This document shows positions 7,888 to 16,798 of a DNA stretch of 64,000 nt, in pieces. Positions within the stretch are counted from its first letter, which is position 1. Every line of letters begins with the position of its first letter. The notes under the pieces were generated by a model. It was not told the origin of the DNA. It did not search any database and saw only the letters and a list, made by a program, of their open reading frames with translations. The stretch spans positions 124,001-188,000 of the forward strand of contig NZ_CP168493.1 of the NCBI RefSeq assembly GCF_042945595.1. Direction: 5' to 3'. Position numbers and translations under genes: made by a program. Source of the DNA: Psychrobacillus sp042945595. Lineage in GTDB: Bacteria; Bacillota; Bacilli; Bacillales_A; Planococcaceae.

Positions 7888-8277
7888 GTGTTTATAGAAA
7901 TAAAAGCTAATTCGGATGTCCCTATCTACTTACAGCTAGCACAACAACTAATCGAAGGTATTGCTCGAGGTGATCTAAAACCTGGTGAATCTTTACCATC
8001 TGTTCGTGCATTCGCAGCAGATCTTGGGATGAATATGCATACGGTTAACAAAGCGTATCATTACTTAGAAGAAAAGGAATTCATACAAATTGTCGCAAAG
8101 TCAGGCGTTATTATACATCCAAATGGAATACCAAAAGCATCTGAGAACCAAAAACAGCAAATAGCAGATCAAATTAGACCATTACTGGCAGAGGGATTAG
8201 TATTAAAGCTCTCCGAGGAAGAGATGGCAGAGATGATTCGTGAGCTTGTTCGAAACATTAAGGAGGGGAAGCAATGA
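7888..8277 (+). CDS. GntR-family regulator, YtrA subfamily
   Basis: Transcription regulator of about 129 residues. The N-terminal winged helix is clear: PIYLQLAQQLIEGIARGDLKPGESLPSVRAFAADLGMNMHTVNKAYHYLEEKEFI. The C-terminal part is only about 50 residues and lacks a ligand-binding FCD or UTRA domain, which defines the YtrA subgroup; these usually repress their own operon and an adjacent membrane system. I prefer the GTG at 7888, preceded by AGAAAGAAGTG; an in-frame ATG at 7843 would put coding sequence over the inverted repeat. The stop overlaps the next start by 4 bp (ATGA), so translation is coupled. Confidence 0.85.
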   Translation: MFIEIKANSDVPIYLQLAQQLIEGIARGDLKPGESLPSVRAFAADLGMNMHTVNKAYHYLEEKEFIQIVAKSGVIIHPNGIPKASENQKQQIADQIRPLLAEGLVLKLSEEEMAEMIRELVRNIKEGKQ

Positions 8278-9380
8278 TTATTTTGTTATTCGCATTTATT
8301 CTTTTATTCATAACAGTATTACAAGCGTTTACTCCAAAGTTTTTGAAGCAAACCGAAGTTTTTGGCGTATATGTACCAGAACAATACGCACAGGAAAAGA
8401 CGATTATTCATTTGAAAAAAAAATATACGACTGTTGTTCTGACAACTGGGTTAGTCATTTTGTTAGGGTATTTACTTTGGGTACTTACACAAAATCCAGA
8501 CGAAGAAACACTTGCTCTTGTAAGCGTAGGGGTTCAATTTATCTCTCTTTTTATTAGTATCGGCTATTATTTTGTGATGCATATGAGAGTTAAGAAACTA
8601 AAGGGAGAACAAGGTTGGACAACTGGGAAAAATGAAGTGCGCATAGTGGATTTAAAATTTCAAGAAAAGCTACAGTTAATACCACGTATCGTATTTATCA
8701 TTCCGATGATTATTACGGTTGGCTTAATTATTTACACTTTTATGAAGTACACCGAAATGCCAGATATGATTCCTACACATTGGGGACCTTCCGGGCAGCC
8801 AGATGCGTTTAGTAAAAAAACGTATTTTAGCGTCATTTCAATGCCATTAATTTTACTTGTTATGCAAGGGATGTTCCTCATGATGAGTGAAGGAATGAAA
8901 TTTTCAGGTGCAAAGATTAATCCTGCGAATAAAAAGAAATCCGTTGCGCAGCAGCTAGCATTTCGTAAATATTCTAGTTGGTTTGCATTGTTTATCACAA
9001 TCACAACAACACTACTTTTGGGATATTTTCATTTGCAAACAATCCATCCGGAAATTGGATCTGCATGGGCTATGTTTGCGCTCCCAATAGTTTTTTTAGT
9101 GATCACTTTTGTGGGAGTAGGTATTTATACAGTGAAGGTCGGGCAAAGTGGATCCCGATTGAAAGTAGGGGGAGCTAGTCCCAGTATAGAGGATAAAATC
9201 GCAGTAGATGACGATAAATATTGGAAGGGTGGATTGTTTTATATTAATAAAGACGATCCAAGTATTTTTGTTGAGAAACGATTTGGAGTTGGTTGGACGC
9301 TAAATTATGGTCGACCACTTAGTTGGATTGTTCTATTTATACCACTTATCATCATTTTTGTAATTGCGTTTAGTTTATAG
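8274..9380 (+). CDS. DUF1648/DUF5808 integral membrane protein
   Basis: Membrane protein of 368 residues with about eight hydrophobic segments. The central segment PDMIPTHWGPSGQPDAFSKK is the DUF1648 signature, shared with SdpI-type immunity/signal proteins, and the C-terminal DKYWKGGLFYINKDDPSIFVEKRFGVGWTLNYGRP is the DUF5808 motif. Proteins of this layout commonly sit behind YtrA-type GntR regulators in Bacilli. Exact function is unknown; a role in envelope stress or bacteriocin immunity is inference only. The start overlaps the regulator stop (ATGA). Confidence 0.85.
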   Translation: MIILLFAFILLFITVLQAFTPKFLKQTEVFGVYVPEQYAQEKTIIHLKKKYTTVVLTTGLVILLGYLLWVLTQNPDEETLALVSVGVQFISLFISIGYYFVMHMRVKKLKGEQGWTTGKNEVRIVDLKFQEKLQLIPRIVFIIPMIITVGLIIYTFMKYTEMPDMIPTHWGPSGQPDAFSKKTYFSVISMPLILLVMQGMFLMMSEGMKFSGAKINPANKKKSVAQQLAFRKYSSWFALFITITTTLLLGYFHLQTIHPEIGSAWAMFALPIVFLVITFVGVGIYTVKVGQSGSRLKVGGASPSIEDKIAVDDDKYWKGGLFYINKDDPSIFVEKRFGVGWTLNYGRPLSWIVLFIPLIIIFVIAFSL

Positions 9381-9404
9381 AGATCAAGAAAAGAGGCGAT
9401 TCAT

Positions 9405-9725
9405 GTGTTAGTAGTAACAACGGAAAAAATTGAAGGTTACAGAATTGTAGAAGTAAAAGGTCCTGCATTTGGTCTAATTGTAAGAAGTAGAGGACTTGGC
9501 GGAGATATTATGGCAAGTTTAAAAGGATTAGTGGGCGGAGAAATCAAGCAATATACCGCTATGTTGGAAGATTCAAGGAAAGAAGCGATGGACCGCATGA
9601 TTAAAAACGCCAACCAAATGGGGGCAAATGCTATTATAATGATGCGATATGATTCCGGTGAAATTGGCAAAAACATGAGCGAAATTGTGGCCTACGGAAC
9701 AGCGGTTGTAGTAGAGAAACTATAA
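9405..9725 (+). CDS. YbjQ/UPF0145 family protein
   Basis: A 106-residue cytoplasmic protein of the YbjQ (DUF74) family, a small beta-alpha fold sometimes annotated as heavy-metal-binding; function unproven. Diagnostic parts are TTEKIEGYRIVEVKG at the start, the central SRGLGGDIMASLKGLVGGEIKQYT and NANQMGANAIIMMRYDSGEI. It starts at GTG with AGAGGCG upstream and lies 24 bp after the DUF1648 gene, overlapping the next gene by 1 bp, so it belongs to the GntR operon. Confidence 0.88.
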   Translation: MLVVTTEKIEGYRIVEVKGPAFGLIVRSRGLGGDIMASLKGLVGGEIKQYTAMLEDSRKEAMDRMIKNANQMGANAIIMMRYDSGEIGKNMSEIVAYGTAVVVEKL

Positions 9726-9958
9726 TGGCAATCTTTGTTGTAGTAGGTATGTATATTGTACAAATTATAGCTGTTATTGCTTGCATTTTGCTTGGATACT
9801 TTATTTATGACAAGCGGTTTAATCGTAATCACGGAACAGAAGTGAAAGAAGGCTTCGAGCGAACAGAAGAGGTCAATCTTGATCCTGTTACTGGCGAGAA
9901 AACGCGAGTGTATTATAATCCCAAAACAGGTGAGCGTTTTTATAAAAAAGAAAAGTAG
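9725..9958 (+). CDS. Small single-pass membrane protein
   Basis: A 77-residue protein not recognised as a named family. An N-terminal membrane helix (about residues 3-28) precedes a hydrophilic tail with VNLDPVTGEKTRVYYNPKTGERFYKKE, a pattern of two PxTGE repeats that looks like a short beta-hairpin repeat. The start codon shares one base with the preceding stop (TAATG), which implies translational coupling with the YbjQ gene. Last gene of the GntR operon. Confidence 0.75.
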   Translation: MAIFVVVGMYIVQIIAVIACILLGYFIYDKRFNRNHGTEVKEGFERTEEVNLDPVTGEKTRVYYNPKTGERFYKKEK

Positions 9959-9966
9959 TCACTTAT

Positions 9967-10004
9967 AAAAAAAGCAGCTTCCATGATTTCGGAAGCTGCT
10001 TTTC
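9967..10004. terminator. Bidirectional terminator between GntR operon and ppiB
   Basis: A 12-bp perfect stem (AAAGCAGCTTCC with GGAAGCTGCTTT) with an 8-nt loop has an A run on its left and a T run on its right, so it can end transcripts from both convergent sides. Confidence 0.9.
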
Positions 10005-10007
10005 TAA

Positions 10008-10448
10008 TTATTCTGCGTCGAATACTTCTACTTTTTCCATTTTAGCGCCGTTTTTCATAGCTGTTGCTACTTCAAGTCCGCTTGTTACTTTACCAAAAAC
10101 AGTGTGAACACCATTTAAATGGGCTTGTGGTGCGTGCACGATAAAGAACTGGCTTGAACCTGTATCTTTTCCTGCATGAGCCATAGATAAGCTACCAGCT
10201 TCGTGTTTATGTGGGTTGCCAGCAGTTTCACATTTAATTGTTTTGCCGCTTCCGCCCATACCTGTACCAGTTGGGTCGCCACCTTGACTTACAAAGCCAG
10301 GAATAACACGGTGGAAAACTACGTCGTTATAAAATCCACTGTTTGCTAACTCTTCAAAGTTTGCTACTGTGTTTGGTGCTTCATTCGGGAATAAATCAAA
10401 TTCGATTTTCTCTCCAGTATCCATTAAAAAATAACCTTTTTTCGCCAT
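10008..10448 (-). CDS. ppiB: Peptidyl-prolyl cis-trans isomerase B (cyclophilin)
   Basis: Cytoplasmic cyclophilin that speeds proline isomerisation in folding proteins. The 146-residue length matches Bacillus PpiB. The active-site stretch VVFHRVIPGFVSQGGDPTGTGMGG (catalytic Arg in FHRV), SSQFFIVHAPQAHLNGVHTVFGKV and the usual short loops are all present. RBS AGGAGTG precedes the ATG. Monocistronic. Confidence 0.96.
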   Translation of the reverse strand: MAKKGYFLMDTGEKIEFDLFPNEAPNTVANFEELANSGFYNDVVFHRVIPGFVSQGGDPTGTGMGGSGKTIKCETAGNPHKHEAGSLSMAHAGKDTGSSQFFIVHAPQAHLNGVHTVFGKVTSGLEVATAMKNGAKMEKVEVFDAE

Positions 10449-10544
10449 TCAAAACACTCCTTTTTCAAATAAATCCTTCATTAGTATAGCATGTACTTAG
10501 GGCATTTTCCAAAATTCATTGCTGCACAAGGACTTAACACGCAT

Positions 10545-10655
10545 TCATGAAGAACCTGCCCGGAAAACGTCACCATTCGATAAACTTTCCGCAAATAAAT
10601 CTACTGCTTTTCCTTCTTCTTCCTCCAGTACATGACCATGGATATTGTAAATCAT
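10545..10655 (-). CDS. Possible 36-residue protein coupled to the hybrid kinase
   Basis: A short frame begins with an ATG that shares its A with the kinase stop codon (TGATG), the classic arrangement for translational re-initiation. It encodes 36 residues of acidic, balanced composition (MIYNIHGHVLEEEEGKAVDL...), ending at TGA. It has no recognised domain. It could be a real small regulator, or the remnant of a longer gene that followed the kinase. Support is limited to position and codon makeup. Confidence 0.35.
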   Translation of the reverse strand: MIYNIHGHVLEEEEGKAVDLFAESLSNGDVFRAGSS

Positions 10656-13525
10656 CAATCTGCTATTTGATGAGGTACCATAACTTGACCATTTCTTTCA
10701 TTAGTCAAAAGAGTATGCATAATTAGCTTGGATAATTGGTTGGGTCTGTATGGTTTAATTAAGTAATCTTTTGCTCCAAGAGAAAGTCCTCGCTCTTTTT
10801 CATCAAGTGCAGTTGAAATGAAAATTGGAATATTTTTTAATTCCTCATTTTCTTTCATTTCCTTCATAATTGTCCATCCATCCATTTCATCTGCAAGCAT
10901 AATGTCCAGAACAATTGCATCAGGGGCCTTATTTTTCATTTGTCGCAATGCTTCATTGCCGCTTTTGAAGTAGCTTACATGAAAACCGTTATCTTGCAAC
11001 TCCTGGTTTACAAGTTCTGCAAGACTTAAATCATCTTCAATGACCATAATCGTGTAATTAAGCATAGAGGCAGCTCCATCCTCATTTACTTTATTAGTGC
11101 TCATTGTAACTCGTGAGAAGTGGGTGGTGAATGTACTACCTTCCCCATTCATAGAACTAACTGAAGCCTTACCACCATGTACTTCCACAATCTCTTTTAC
11201 GATAGCAAGTCCAAGACCAGTACCACCAATTTTTCGTCGGTCAGAATTGTCTATTCTATAAAACTTTTGAAATAAATTAGGTATTTCATCTTCTGGAATT
11301 CCAAGCCCTTCATCTTTTACGTCAATAGAAACTATATCCTCGCTGCCATATATGCGGATTGAGATATTTCCACCTTCTGGGGAGTATTTAATCGCATTAC
11401 TTAATAAGTTTGTAAACACTTGTTCAATTTTATTTTTATCTCCTAGTATAATAGCATCCTCTAATTCTACTGTAAGGGTTGTCTTGTGTAATGACGTGTT
11501 AATCTCTTGCAGCTCGATAACATTTTGAACAATTGATATAACGTCGATATATTTCTTTTCATAATTCTGTTTACCAGATTCCATTCTTTGAATATCAAGA
11601 AAATCATTTATTAAGGAAGTTAGCCTTATAGTTTCATTATAAATAGTTTGAGTATATTTTGTTTTTCGTTCCGGCTTTAATTCTTTTGTTAACAACAACT
11701 CTGTAAAGCCTAGAATACTAGCTAAAGGTGTTCTTAATTCGTGACTAACCGTACTGACAAATTCAGACTTCATATTAGCTATTTCATACTCTTTCGTAAT
11801 ATCACGATGGACTAGTAATGTTCCAATGTGGTCATTAGAGTCTTTAATTGTTTTACAATAAACTCTAATGACTTGTTTGTTCTCGGTCTTCCTGTAAATA
11901 AATGAATGTTCTTCATCAGGAGAAAGAAATGCAGAGTCTATTAAATCATCTAAAAGCTGAATAAACTCGTAGTCTTGGATTTGTTCTGCCATGACACCAC
12001 TCCAATCCTCCCAAGAAAGTCCTATCATTTGTTCAGGGGTATCTCCCCATTCAAATATTCCGCATAGCTGATTGTTAACTTGTAAAACTTTTCGATCCGC
12101 ATCTATTAACTGTATACCCTCTTGGACCGTGTTTAATATATCTTGATTTAACCGGCGATCTTCCTCTGACTGTTCAAATAATATAATTTTTTCAAGGTAA
12201 ATGGCAATTTGTCTAGCGAATGTTTCATATTCAGTTAGTTCATTATTGGAATAAGCATCACCATATCTAGAAAACACCATAACAGCTTTTACTTGAGAAG
12301 AAGATACAACCGGTAAATATAGGTCAAAGCTATAATTGACAGATTCATGGTAGCCTTTCTCATTAGAATGTTGAACACGCTTTACTGTAAATGGCTTATG
12401 TTCATTGGTTAACCGTTGAATCAAACCATCATCCAAGTTATTTCTGAATTGATCAACACCAAAATTAGAAATCCCATAGGAAGCAAAAGCATCATCGTGA
12501 AGGGAGGAAATCATCCCCTTATCGGATTTGGTGATTTTACACATATTTTCGATGATACTTTTAAGAAATCCCTTTTTATCAAGTGAGGAGGAAATAATTT
12601 TAATTAACTCATTCCACCGAGTAAGTTTTTCTTCATTATTTGTTACAATACTCAGTGCTGTTTGAAGTTCATTTTGCTGTGCTAGAAGTTCGTCTTGTTG
12701 AGCAATTAGCTCTTCGTTAGAGGCCATCAAATCTTGTTCTTTCTCCTGAATGCTGTTAACCATCTTCTGAAAAGCGATTGATAGGATACCGAGCTCATCT
12801 TTTCTGTTTTCATTTACTTTTAAGACCGCATCTCTACCAGCAGCAATTTCGTTGGCGGAAATTGTAAATTCGGAAAGGGGCTTTCCGATGCTATTAAATA
12901 TCCTAAAGACTATAAGGAGCGATAGAATTAGCGTTAAAATAAAAAAGACAATCACACTGCTTTGAATGATTGATTGTTTTTTCACTAAATGATTTGAATT
13001 ATCGGCAAGTTGTTCCTTAAGTAGTGAAATAAATGATTTAGTTTGCTCCAGGAATTCTTCTACCTGAAAATTGACTTTAATATCTCGAAGCTCAATACTA
13101 GGATCTCGACTTTTTTCATACTCACTCATAATTAGTGGTAGTATCGTACTGAAATAATAAGATATAAAATTATCAATATCTTGATAGATTAACATTTCAT
13201 CCTCGGTTCCAATCAATGGGCCGAGCTCAGTAAGATTTTGTTTAAGTTCACTTTCCAACTTGAGTGGTTCATCCATATTTGACGTCACTTTAAAAGCAAT
13301 AGAGTCCGTCATTATCAAAACTTCGGAATTAAATTGGTTATAGATGTGATTAACTATTTGCTGTTTTTTTTCAATAATACTACGCTTTTGAGCATAATCA
13401 TCATGTATTTTATGCTGAAAATAAAATAGAAGACCGCAACCCATAGCAAAAAAGAGAAAACAAATTCCCATTAATGCTAAAACTTTGCGTGATAACGAAC
13501 TATTAAAATAATTAACTATTTTCAT
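10655..13525 (-). CDS. Hybrid sensor histidine kinase / response regulator
   Basis: Membrane sensor of 956 residues. In order: transmembrane helix (about 13-36), extracytoplasmic region of about 150 residues, second helix (185-209), HAMP (210-265), a Gln/Glu-rich coiled coil (QQDELLAQQNELQ), a GAF-like domain (about 305-450), a PAS domain (465-580), HisKA with SHELRTPL (phospho-His595), HATPase (N, DEGLGIP and GGTGLGLAI boxes), and a C-terminal receiver with phospho-Asp874 (IVLDIML). The ATG at 13525 is chosen since GAGGAT is about 8 nt upstream; a TTG at 13540 is the alternative. Its start overlaps the CheY-like gene by 14 bp. It should feed phosphate into a relay with the adjacent Hpt and receiver proteins. 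The ligand is unknown. Confidence 0.92.
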   Translation of the reverse strand: MKIVNYFNSSLSRKVLALMGICFLFFAMGCGLLFYFQHKIHDDYAQKRSIIEKKQQIVNHIYNQFNSEVLIMTDSIAFKVTSNMDEPLKLESELKQNLTELGPLIGTEDEMLIYQDIDNFISYYFSTILPLIMSEYEKSRDPSIELRDIKVNFQVEEFLEQTKSFISLLKEQLADNSNHLVKKQSIIQSSVIVFFILTLILSLLIVFRIFNSIGKPLSEFTISANEIAAGRDAVLKVNENRKDELGILSIAFQKMVNSIQEKEQDLMASNEELIAQQDELLAQQNELQTALSIVTNNEEKLTRWNELIKIISSSLDKKGFLKSIIENMCKITKSDKGMISSLHDDAFASYGISNFGVDQFRNNLDDGLIQRLTNEHKPFTVKRVQHSNEKGYHESVNYSFDLYLPVVSSSQVKAVMVFSRYGDAYSNNELTEYETFARQIAIYLEKIILFEQSEEDRRLNQDILNTVQEGIQLIDADRKVLQVNNQLCGIFEWGDTPEQMIGLSWEDWSGVMAEQIQDYEFIQLLDDLIDSAFLSPDEEHSFIYRKTENKQVIRVYCKTIKDSNDHIGTLLVHRDITKEYEIANMKSEFVSTVSHELRTPLASILGFTELLLTKELKPERKTKYTQTIYNETIRLTSLINDFLDIQRMESGKQNYEKKYIDVISIVQNVIELQEINTSLHKTTLTVELEDAIILGDKNKIEQVFTNLLSNAIKYSPEGGNISIRIYGSEDIVSIDVKDEGLGIPEDEIPNLFQKFYRIDNSDRRKIGGTGLGLAIVKEIVEVHGGKASVSSMNGEGSTFTTHFSRVTMSTNKVNEDGAASMLNYTIMVIEDDLSLAELVNQELQDNGFHVSYFKSGNEALRQMKNKAPDAIVLDIMLADEMDGWTIMKEMKENEELKNIPIFISTALDEKERGLSLGAKDYLIKPYRPNQLSKLIMHTLLTNERNGQVMVPHQIAD

Positions 13526-13883
13526 TAAGGATATCCTCAACTAATTCTAAAAGCTTTAATGGACTAAATGGTTTGGCCATAAAATAATCGGCACCGGTTT
13601 CCATAATCTGCTTTTGTTCATATGCCTGACTTTTCGCCGAAAGTATTAGAATTTTCGTATGCTCGTTTGTTTCGGCACTTCGTACTTTCTCAACAATTTC
13701 AAGTCCTGTATAAACAGGCATCATATAGTCTAGAATGACTAAATCATAGTGATTATTTTGCAAAAATTCCATTGCTTCACCGCCGTCAACCGCTTCATCA
13801 ACCATATAGTTTTCGTCTTCTAACGTATCGACAATTAGCATGCGGAGTACTTCTTCATCCTCTGCCAATAAAATCTGTTTCAA
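13512..13883 (-). CDS. CheY-like single-domain response regulator
   Basis: Stand-alone receiver domain of 123 residues with no output domain. The acidic pocket (AEDEE, residues 7-11), phospho-acceptor Asp52 (VILDYMMP), the Ser/Thr switch (ILILSAKS) and the conserved Lys (MAKPF) are intact. Single receivers usually act as phosphate shuttles or by protein contact. It lies between the GGDEF protein gene (39 bp away) and the hybrid kinase gene (14-bp overlap), consistent with a phosphorelay. Confidence 0.92.
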   Translation of the reverse strand: MKQILLAEDEEVLRMLIVDTLEDENYMVDEAVDGGEAMEFLQNNHYDLVILDYMMPVYTGLEIVEKVRSAETNEHTKILILSAKSQAYEQKQIMETGADYFMAKPFSPLKLLELVEDILNENS

Positions 13884-13922
13884 TGTTTACCACCTCATTA
13901 ATGTTCTTCTCGTGTAATTAAC

Positions 13923-15539
13923 TTATTTTAGCATATTTAGTATTCGTTCAATTCTTACTTGTAGGTCAGTTACGTTAAACGGTTTTGTTACATAATCATC
14001 CGCACCTAATCTTAAAGCGCGTTCTATTTCGTCTTGGCTTTTTCTCCCAGTAAGCATCAGAATCTTGTATCTATGTGCATTTTTTTCTTGCTTGACTTTT
14101 TGAAGGACCTCTAAACCATCCATGACTGGCATGACGCCATCTAGAATTAAGAAATGGTTGACATCCTCTTTTGCATGTTCTGAATTTAAAAAGGATGGAC
14201 CATTCTCAAATAACTTAATGTTTATATTTATGTTATCAATGGTTATAGATTCTAGCATTTGATTCAATAATGTCCGAATGATGGTATCATCATCAACAAC
14301 TGAAATATTTAGCGTGCCTTTTTGGTATACATTAGATGTCATCTGTAAGCATTCGACTCTAGATCTTCCAAGGTGTTTTGCTTCATACAACGAACTATCG
14401 GCCTCTTTGAGAGCATCCATGATTGTAACGGATTCATCATTTACTGTATATATTCCTGCTGAAAATGTGACCGTAAAGCACATTTCCTTATAGGTATATT
14501 CAATTTGAGAGAACCCTTTAATTAACCTATTTATATACCTTTTTGCATCTTTACTAGTGGTATTTGGGAAGACTATGACAAATTCTTCTCCTCCATACCG
14601 ATAAATCGTATCCGAACTACGAATATTCCGTTTTATATATTGAGCAAAATCCTTAAGAACATGGTCGCCCATTAGATGACCATAAGTATCATTAATATTC
14701 TTAAAAAAGTCAATATCAATAATACTTATTGAAAACGGATCTTTTGTTCGTTTGAAATCTAGGAAAAAACGTTGCAAATTGTCCATAAGGAATTTTCTAT
14801 TATAAACTTGTGTTAGTTCATCAATCAAAACGAATTGATCAAAAATTTTCTTTCGTTGTAAATGTCGATCAACTTTAACAACAAATTCTTCAATATCAAT
14901 AGGCTTTTTGAAAAAGTCATCAGCCCCCAATTGATATGCTTTTATACGTGTTTCTTTGTTGTTTTTAATACTAATCATAATGGTTGGGATAAAGTATTTT
15001 TCACTATCATGTTGAATCTCTTGAAGAACTTGAAATCCGTCTTTCTGTGGCAACTGAATATCAAGAATGAGGCAATCAGGCTTCATTTCGAAGTACTGTT
15101 TCACTGCACTTTCAGGATTTGTATTAGTTATTACCATCCAGCCTTTTGTTTCTAATACATCTTTAAGAAGAATGAGCATTGAAACATCATCATCTATTAT
15201 TTGAATTAAAGGAGCTTTTGAATTTAGAACTTTATTATTAAGGCTCGCTAAATTCCCGGAGTTCTCGTATTGATATATAAGTTTAATCAAAGGATATAGA
15301 AAATTATTTAACTCAATTTCCGTCCATTTTTTCTTCTCTTCGTTTTCCAATTTAGATAATAACTCTGAAGAAGTCTGCATGAGATCGTCCAATTGTAGTG
15401 TTCCTGAAGTTCCTTTTATAGAGTGAAGGAAACGGTATAGCTCCTCAGCTAAAACTGTTTCTGCTTTTAAAGATAGCCATTCCGTCAACTTATTTTTAAT
15501 AGTTTGGAATAAATGGTTTTTATATTTTTGAAGATCCAC
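13923..15539 (-). CDS. Hpt-REC-GGDEF-REC diguanylate cyclase
   Basis: Predicted c-di-GMP synthase of 538 residues with an uncommon order. An N-terminal Hpt domain carries FLHSIKGTSGTL (phospho-His39). Receiver 1 has Asp160 (LILDIQLP). The GGDEF domain has the intact active site GGEEF (316-320) and an RSSD I-site five residues before it, implying product inhibition. Receiver 2 has Asp467 (LILDGVMP). There is no membrane segment. I take GTG at 15539 as start because AAGGGGG lies just upstream; a TTG at 15557 is less likely. First gene of the minus-strand three-gene cluster, so the hybrid kinase probably controls cyclic-di-GMP through this protein. Confidence 0.92.
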   Translation of the reverse strand: MDLQKYKNHLFQTIKNKLTEWLSLKAETVLAEELYRFLHSIKGTSGTLQLDDLMQTSSELLSKLENEEKKKWTEIELNNFLYPLIKLIYQYENSGNLASLNNKVLNSKAPLIQIIDDDVSMLILLKDVLETKGWMVITNTNPESAVKQYFEMKPDCLILDIQLPQKDGFQVLQEIQHDSEKYFIPTIMISIKNNKETRIKAYQLGADDFFKKPIDIEEFVVKVDRHLQRKKIFDQFVLIDELTQVYNRKFLMDNLQRFFLDFKRTKDPFSISIIDIDFFKNINDTYGHLMGDHVLKDFAQYIKRNIRSSDTIYRYGGEEFVIVFPNTTSKDAKRYINRLIKGFSQIEYTYKEMCFTVTFSAGIYTVNDESVTIMDALKEADSSLYEAKHLGRSRVECLQMTSNVYQKGTLNISVVDDDTIIRTLLNQMLESITIDNININIKLFENGPSFLNSEHAKEDVNHFLILDGVMPVMDGLEVLQKVKQEKNAHRYKILMLTGRKSQDEIERALRLGADDYVTKPFNVTDLQVRIERILNMLK

Positions 15540-15949
15540 AAATATCCCCCTTACCAAAACGTGTAGTTTATCTCTGTTGTATTCTTCTAATACTTTTTGT
15601 TCAGTTTAAAAGACAAGACCATTATACTATAACAAATTTTGTCGTATTATGTAACATGTATTTAAGCTTTTTACCAATTAACTGGTATGCAAATAGTTAC
15701 AAATGAATAAATTTAAAATACTTCATAGTCAAGCATTTACAAAATCCATTTTCTTGAATAAATGTTTATTAAATGGTACCAGTTCGTAAAAGTGTAATTT
15801 TAAGGACTGGTACAAATAAGTTAGAGCGTAACTTTTAGGGTTGAGGTACAATATAGTTGGATATTTAATTGTTAGAATATTAAACAGAAAAGTCTGATCT
15901 TTTTTTATATAAGATTATAAGTATATTAAATAATGAATAGGGGTAATTT
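15540..15949. promoter_or_regulatory. Intergenic control region with three ACTGGTA boxes
   Basis: This 410-bp AT-rich region separates the divergent GGDEF and GntR/FCD genes. Within it, ACTGGTA occurs three times: direct at 15681-15687, as its complement inside GTACCAGT (15776-15783), and inside ACTGGTAC (15806-15813). The last two form an exact 8-bp inverted repeat spaced by 22 bp. These may be binding sites for the GntR/FCD regulator encoded downstream. I see no gene here. Confidence 0.45.
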
Positions 15950-16597
15950 ATGAAAGAATATTTATCGTTAAAAGACCATGTTTATAATTATATCGTAGAG
16001 CAGATTAACAATGGGAAATTGGTTGCTAATAAGAAAGTTAATGAAGTCGCAATTAGTGAAAGTTTAAAAGTTAGCAGGACTCCGGTTAGAGAGGCACTAA
16101 TACAACTTTCATCAGAGGGGCTATTAGAAAATGTTCCAAGAAAAGGTTTCGTGATACAAAGCCTTACAAAGGAAGAGGCAAAAGAAACTTATTTTATTAT
16201 TGGTGCCTTGGATGGCTTAGCTGCTTCACTGTCAGCCCCTCTGTTAACAGAGAAACACATGAAAGAAATGGAGTTTTATATCCAGAGTATCGATCTAGCA
16301 ATTAATACGGAGAATTTCCAAATGTATCATAAAATGCAGGAGGCTTTTCATGATGTCTATCTATCAGTTTGCCCTAACAAAAGCCTCGTAAACCTTCTGT
16401 TAAAATTACAAAAGAAATTTTTAAAAAACTTTGATCATTCCGGACAAAAGGAAGAGATAAAGAAAAAGCTCTTAGAGACGAATAATGAACACAGAAAGAT
16501 GTTGGTTCTTTTCAAAAGTGGCGATTCAGCAGGTTTAGAAAGTTATATGAAAGAAGTGCATTGGAATACTGCTAAAGTAGAGCTATTACCACTTTAA
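15950..16597 (+). CDS. GntR-family regulator with FCD domain
   Basis: Transcription regulator of 215 residues. The N-terminal winged helix includes LKVSRTPVREALIQLSSEGLLENVPRKGFVIQ, nearly the textbook FadR/VanR-subgroup pattern. The C-terminal all-helical FCD ligand domain (from about residue 80) retains histidines (FHDVYL, NNEHRKM, EVHWNT) that bind metal in this group. FCD regulators generally sense carboxylates or amino acids. The following gene cluster of amidohydrolases and a YfcC transporter, 200 bp downstream and after a terminator, is the likely target; this is inference. Confidence 0.88.
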   Translation: MKEYLSLKDHVYNYIVEQINNGKLVANKKVNEVAISESLKVSRTPVREALIQLSSEGLLENVPRKGFVIQSLTKEEAKETYFIIGALDGLAASLSAPLLTEKHMKEMEFYIQSIDLAINTENFQMYHKMQEAFHDVYLSVCPNKSLVNLLLKLQKKFLKNFDHSGQKEEIKKKLLETNNEHRKMLVLFKSGDSAGLESYMKEVHWNTAKVELLPL

Positions 16598-16630
16598 GGA
16601 AAAACACTATATAAGTTTTTGAATAAAAAA

Positions 16631-16659
16631 TTCTGTTTCATACGAAACAGAGTTTTTTT
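16631..16659 (+). terminator. Terminator after the GntR/FCD gene
   Basis: A 9-bp stem (TTCTGTTTC with GAAACAGAG) with a 4-nt loop is followed by T7. It separates the regulator from the amidohydrolase genes. Confidence 0.9.
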
Positions 16660-16798
16660 GTTGTAAAATTTCAAAACATAAAATATAATATACAATATAC
16701 ATTTAACTTATAATTCACTCTTTCAATAGAAGATGAGATTAATCAATCGAAATGAAGAAGTGGTTATATGAATAAGAATTGTAAGGGGATGGCATAAA

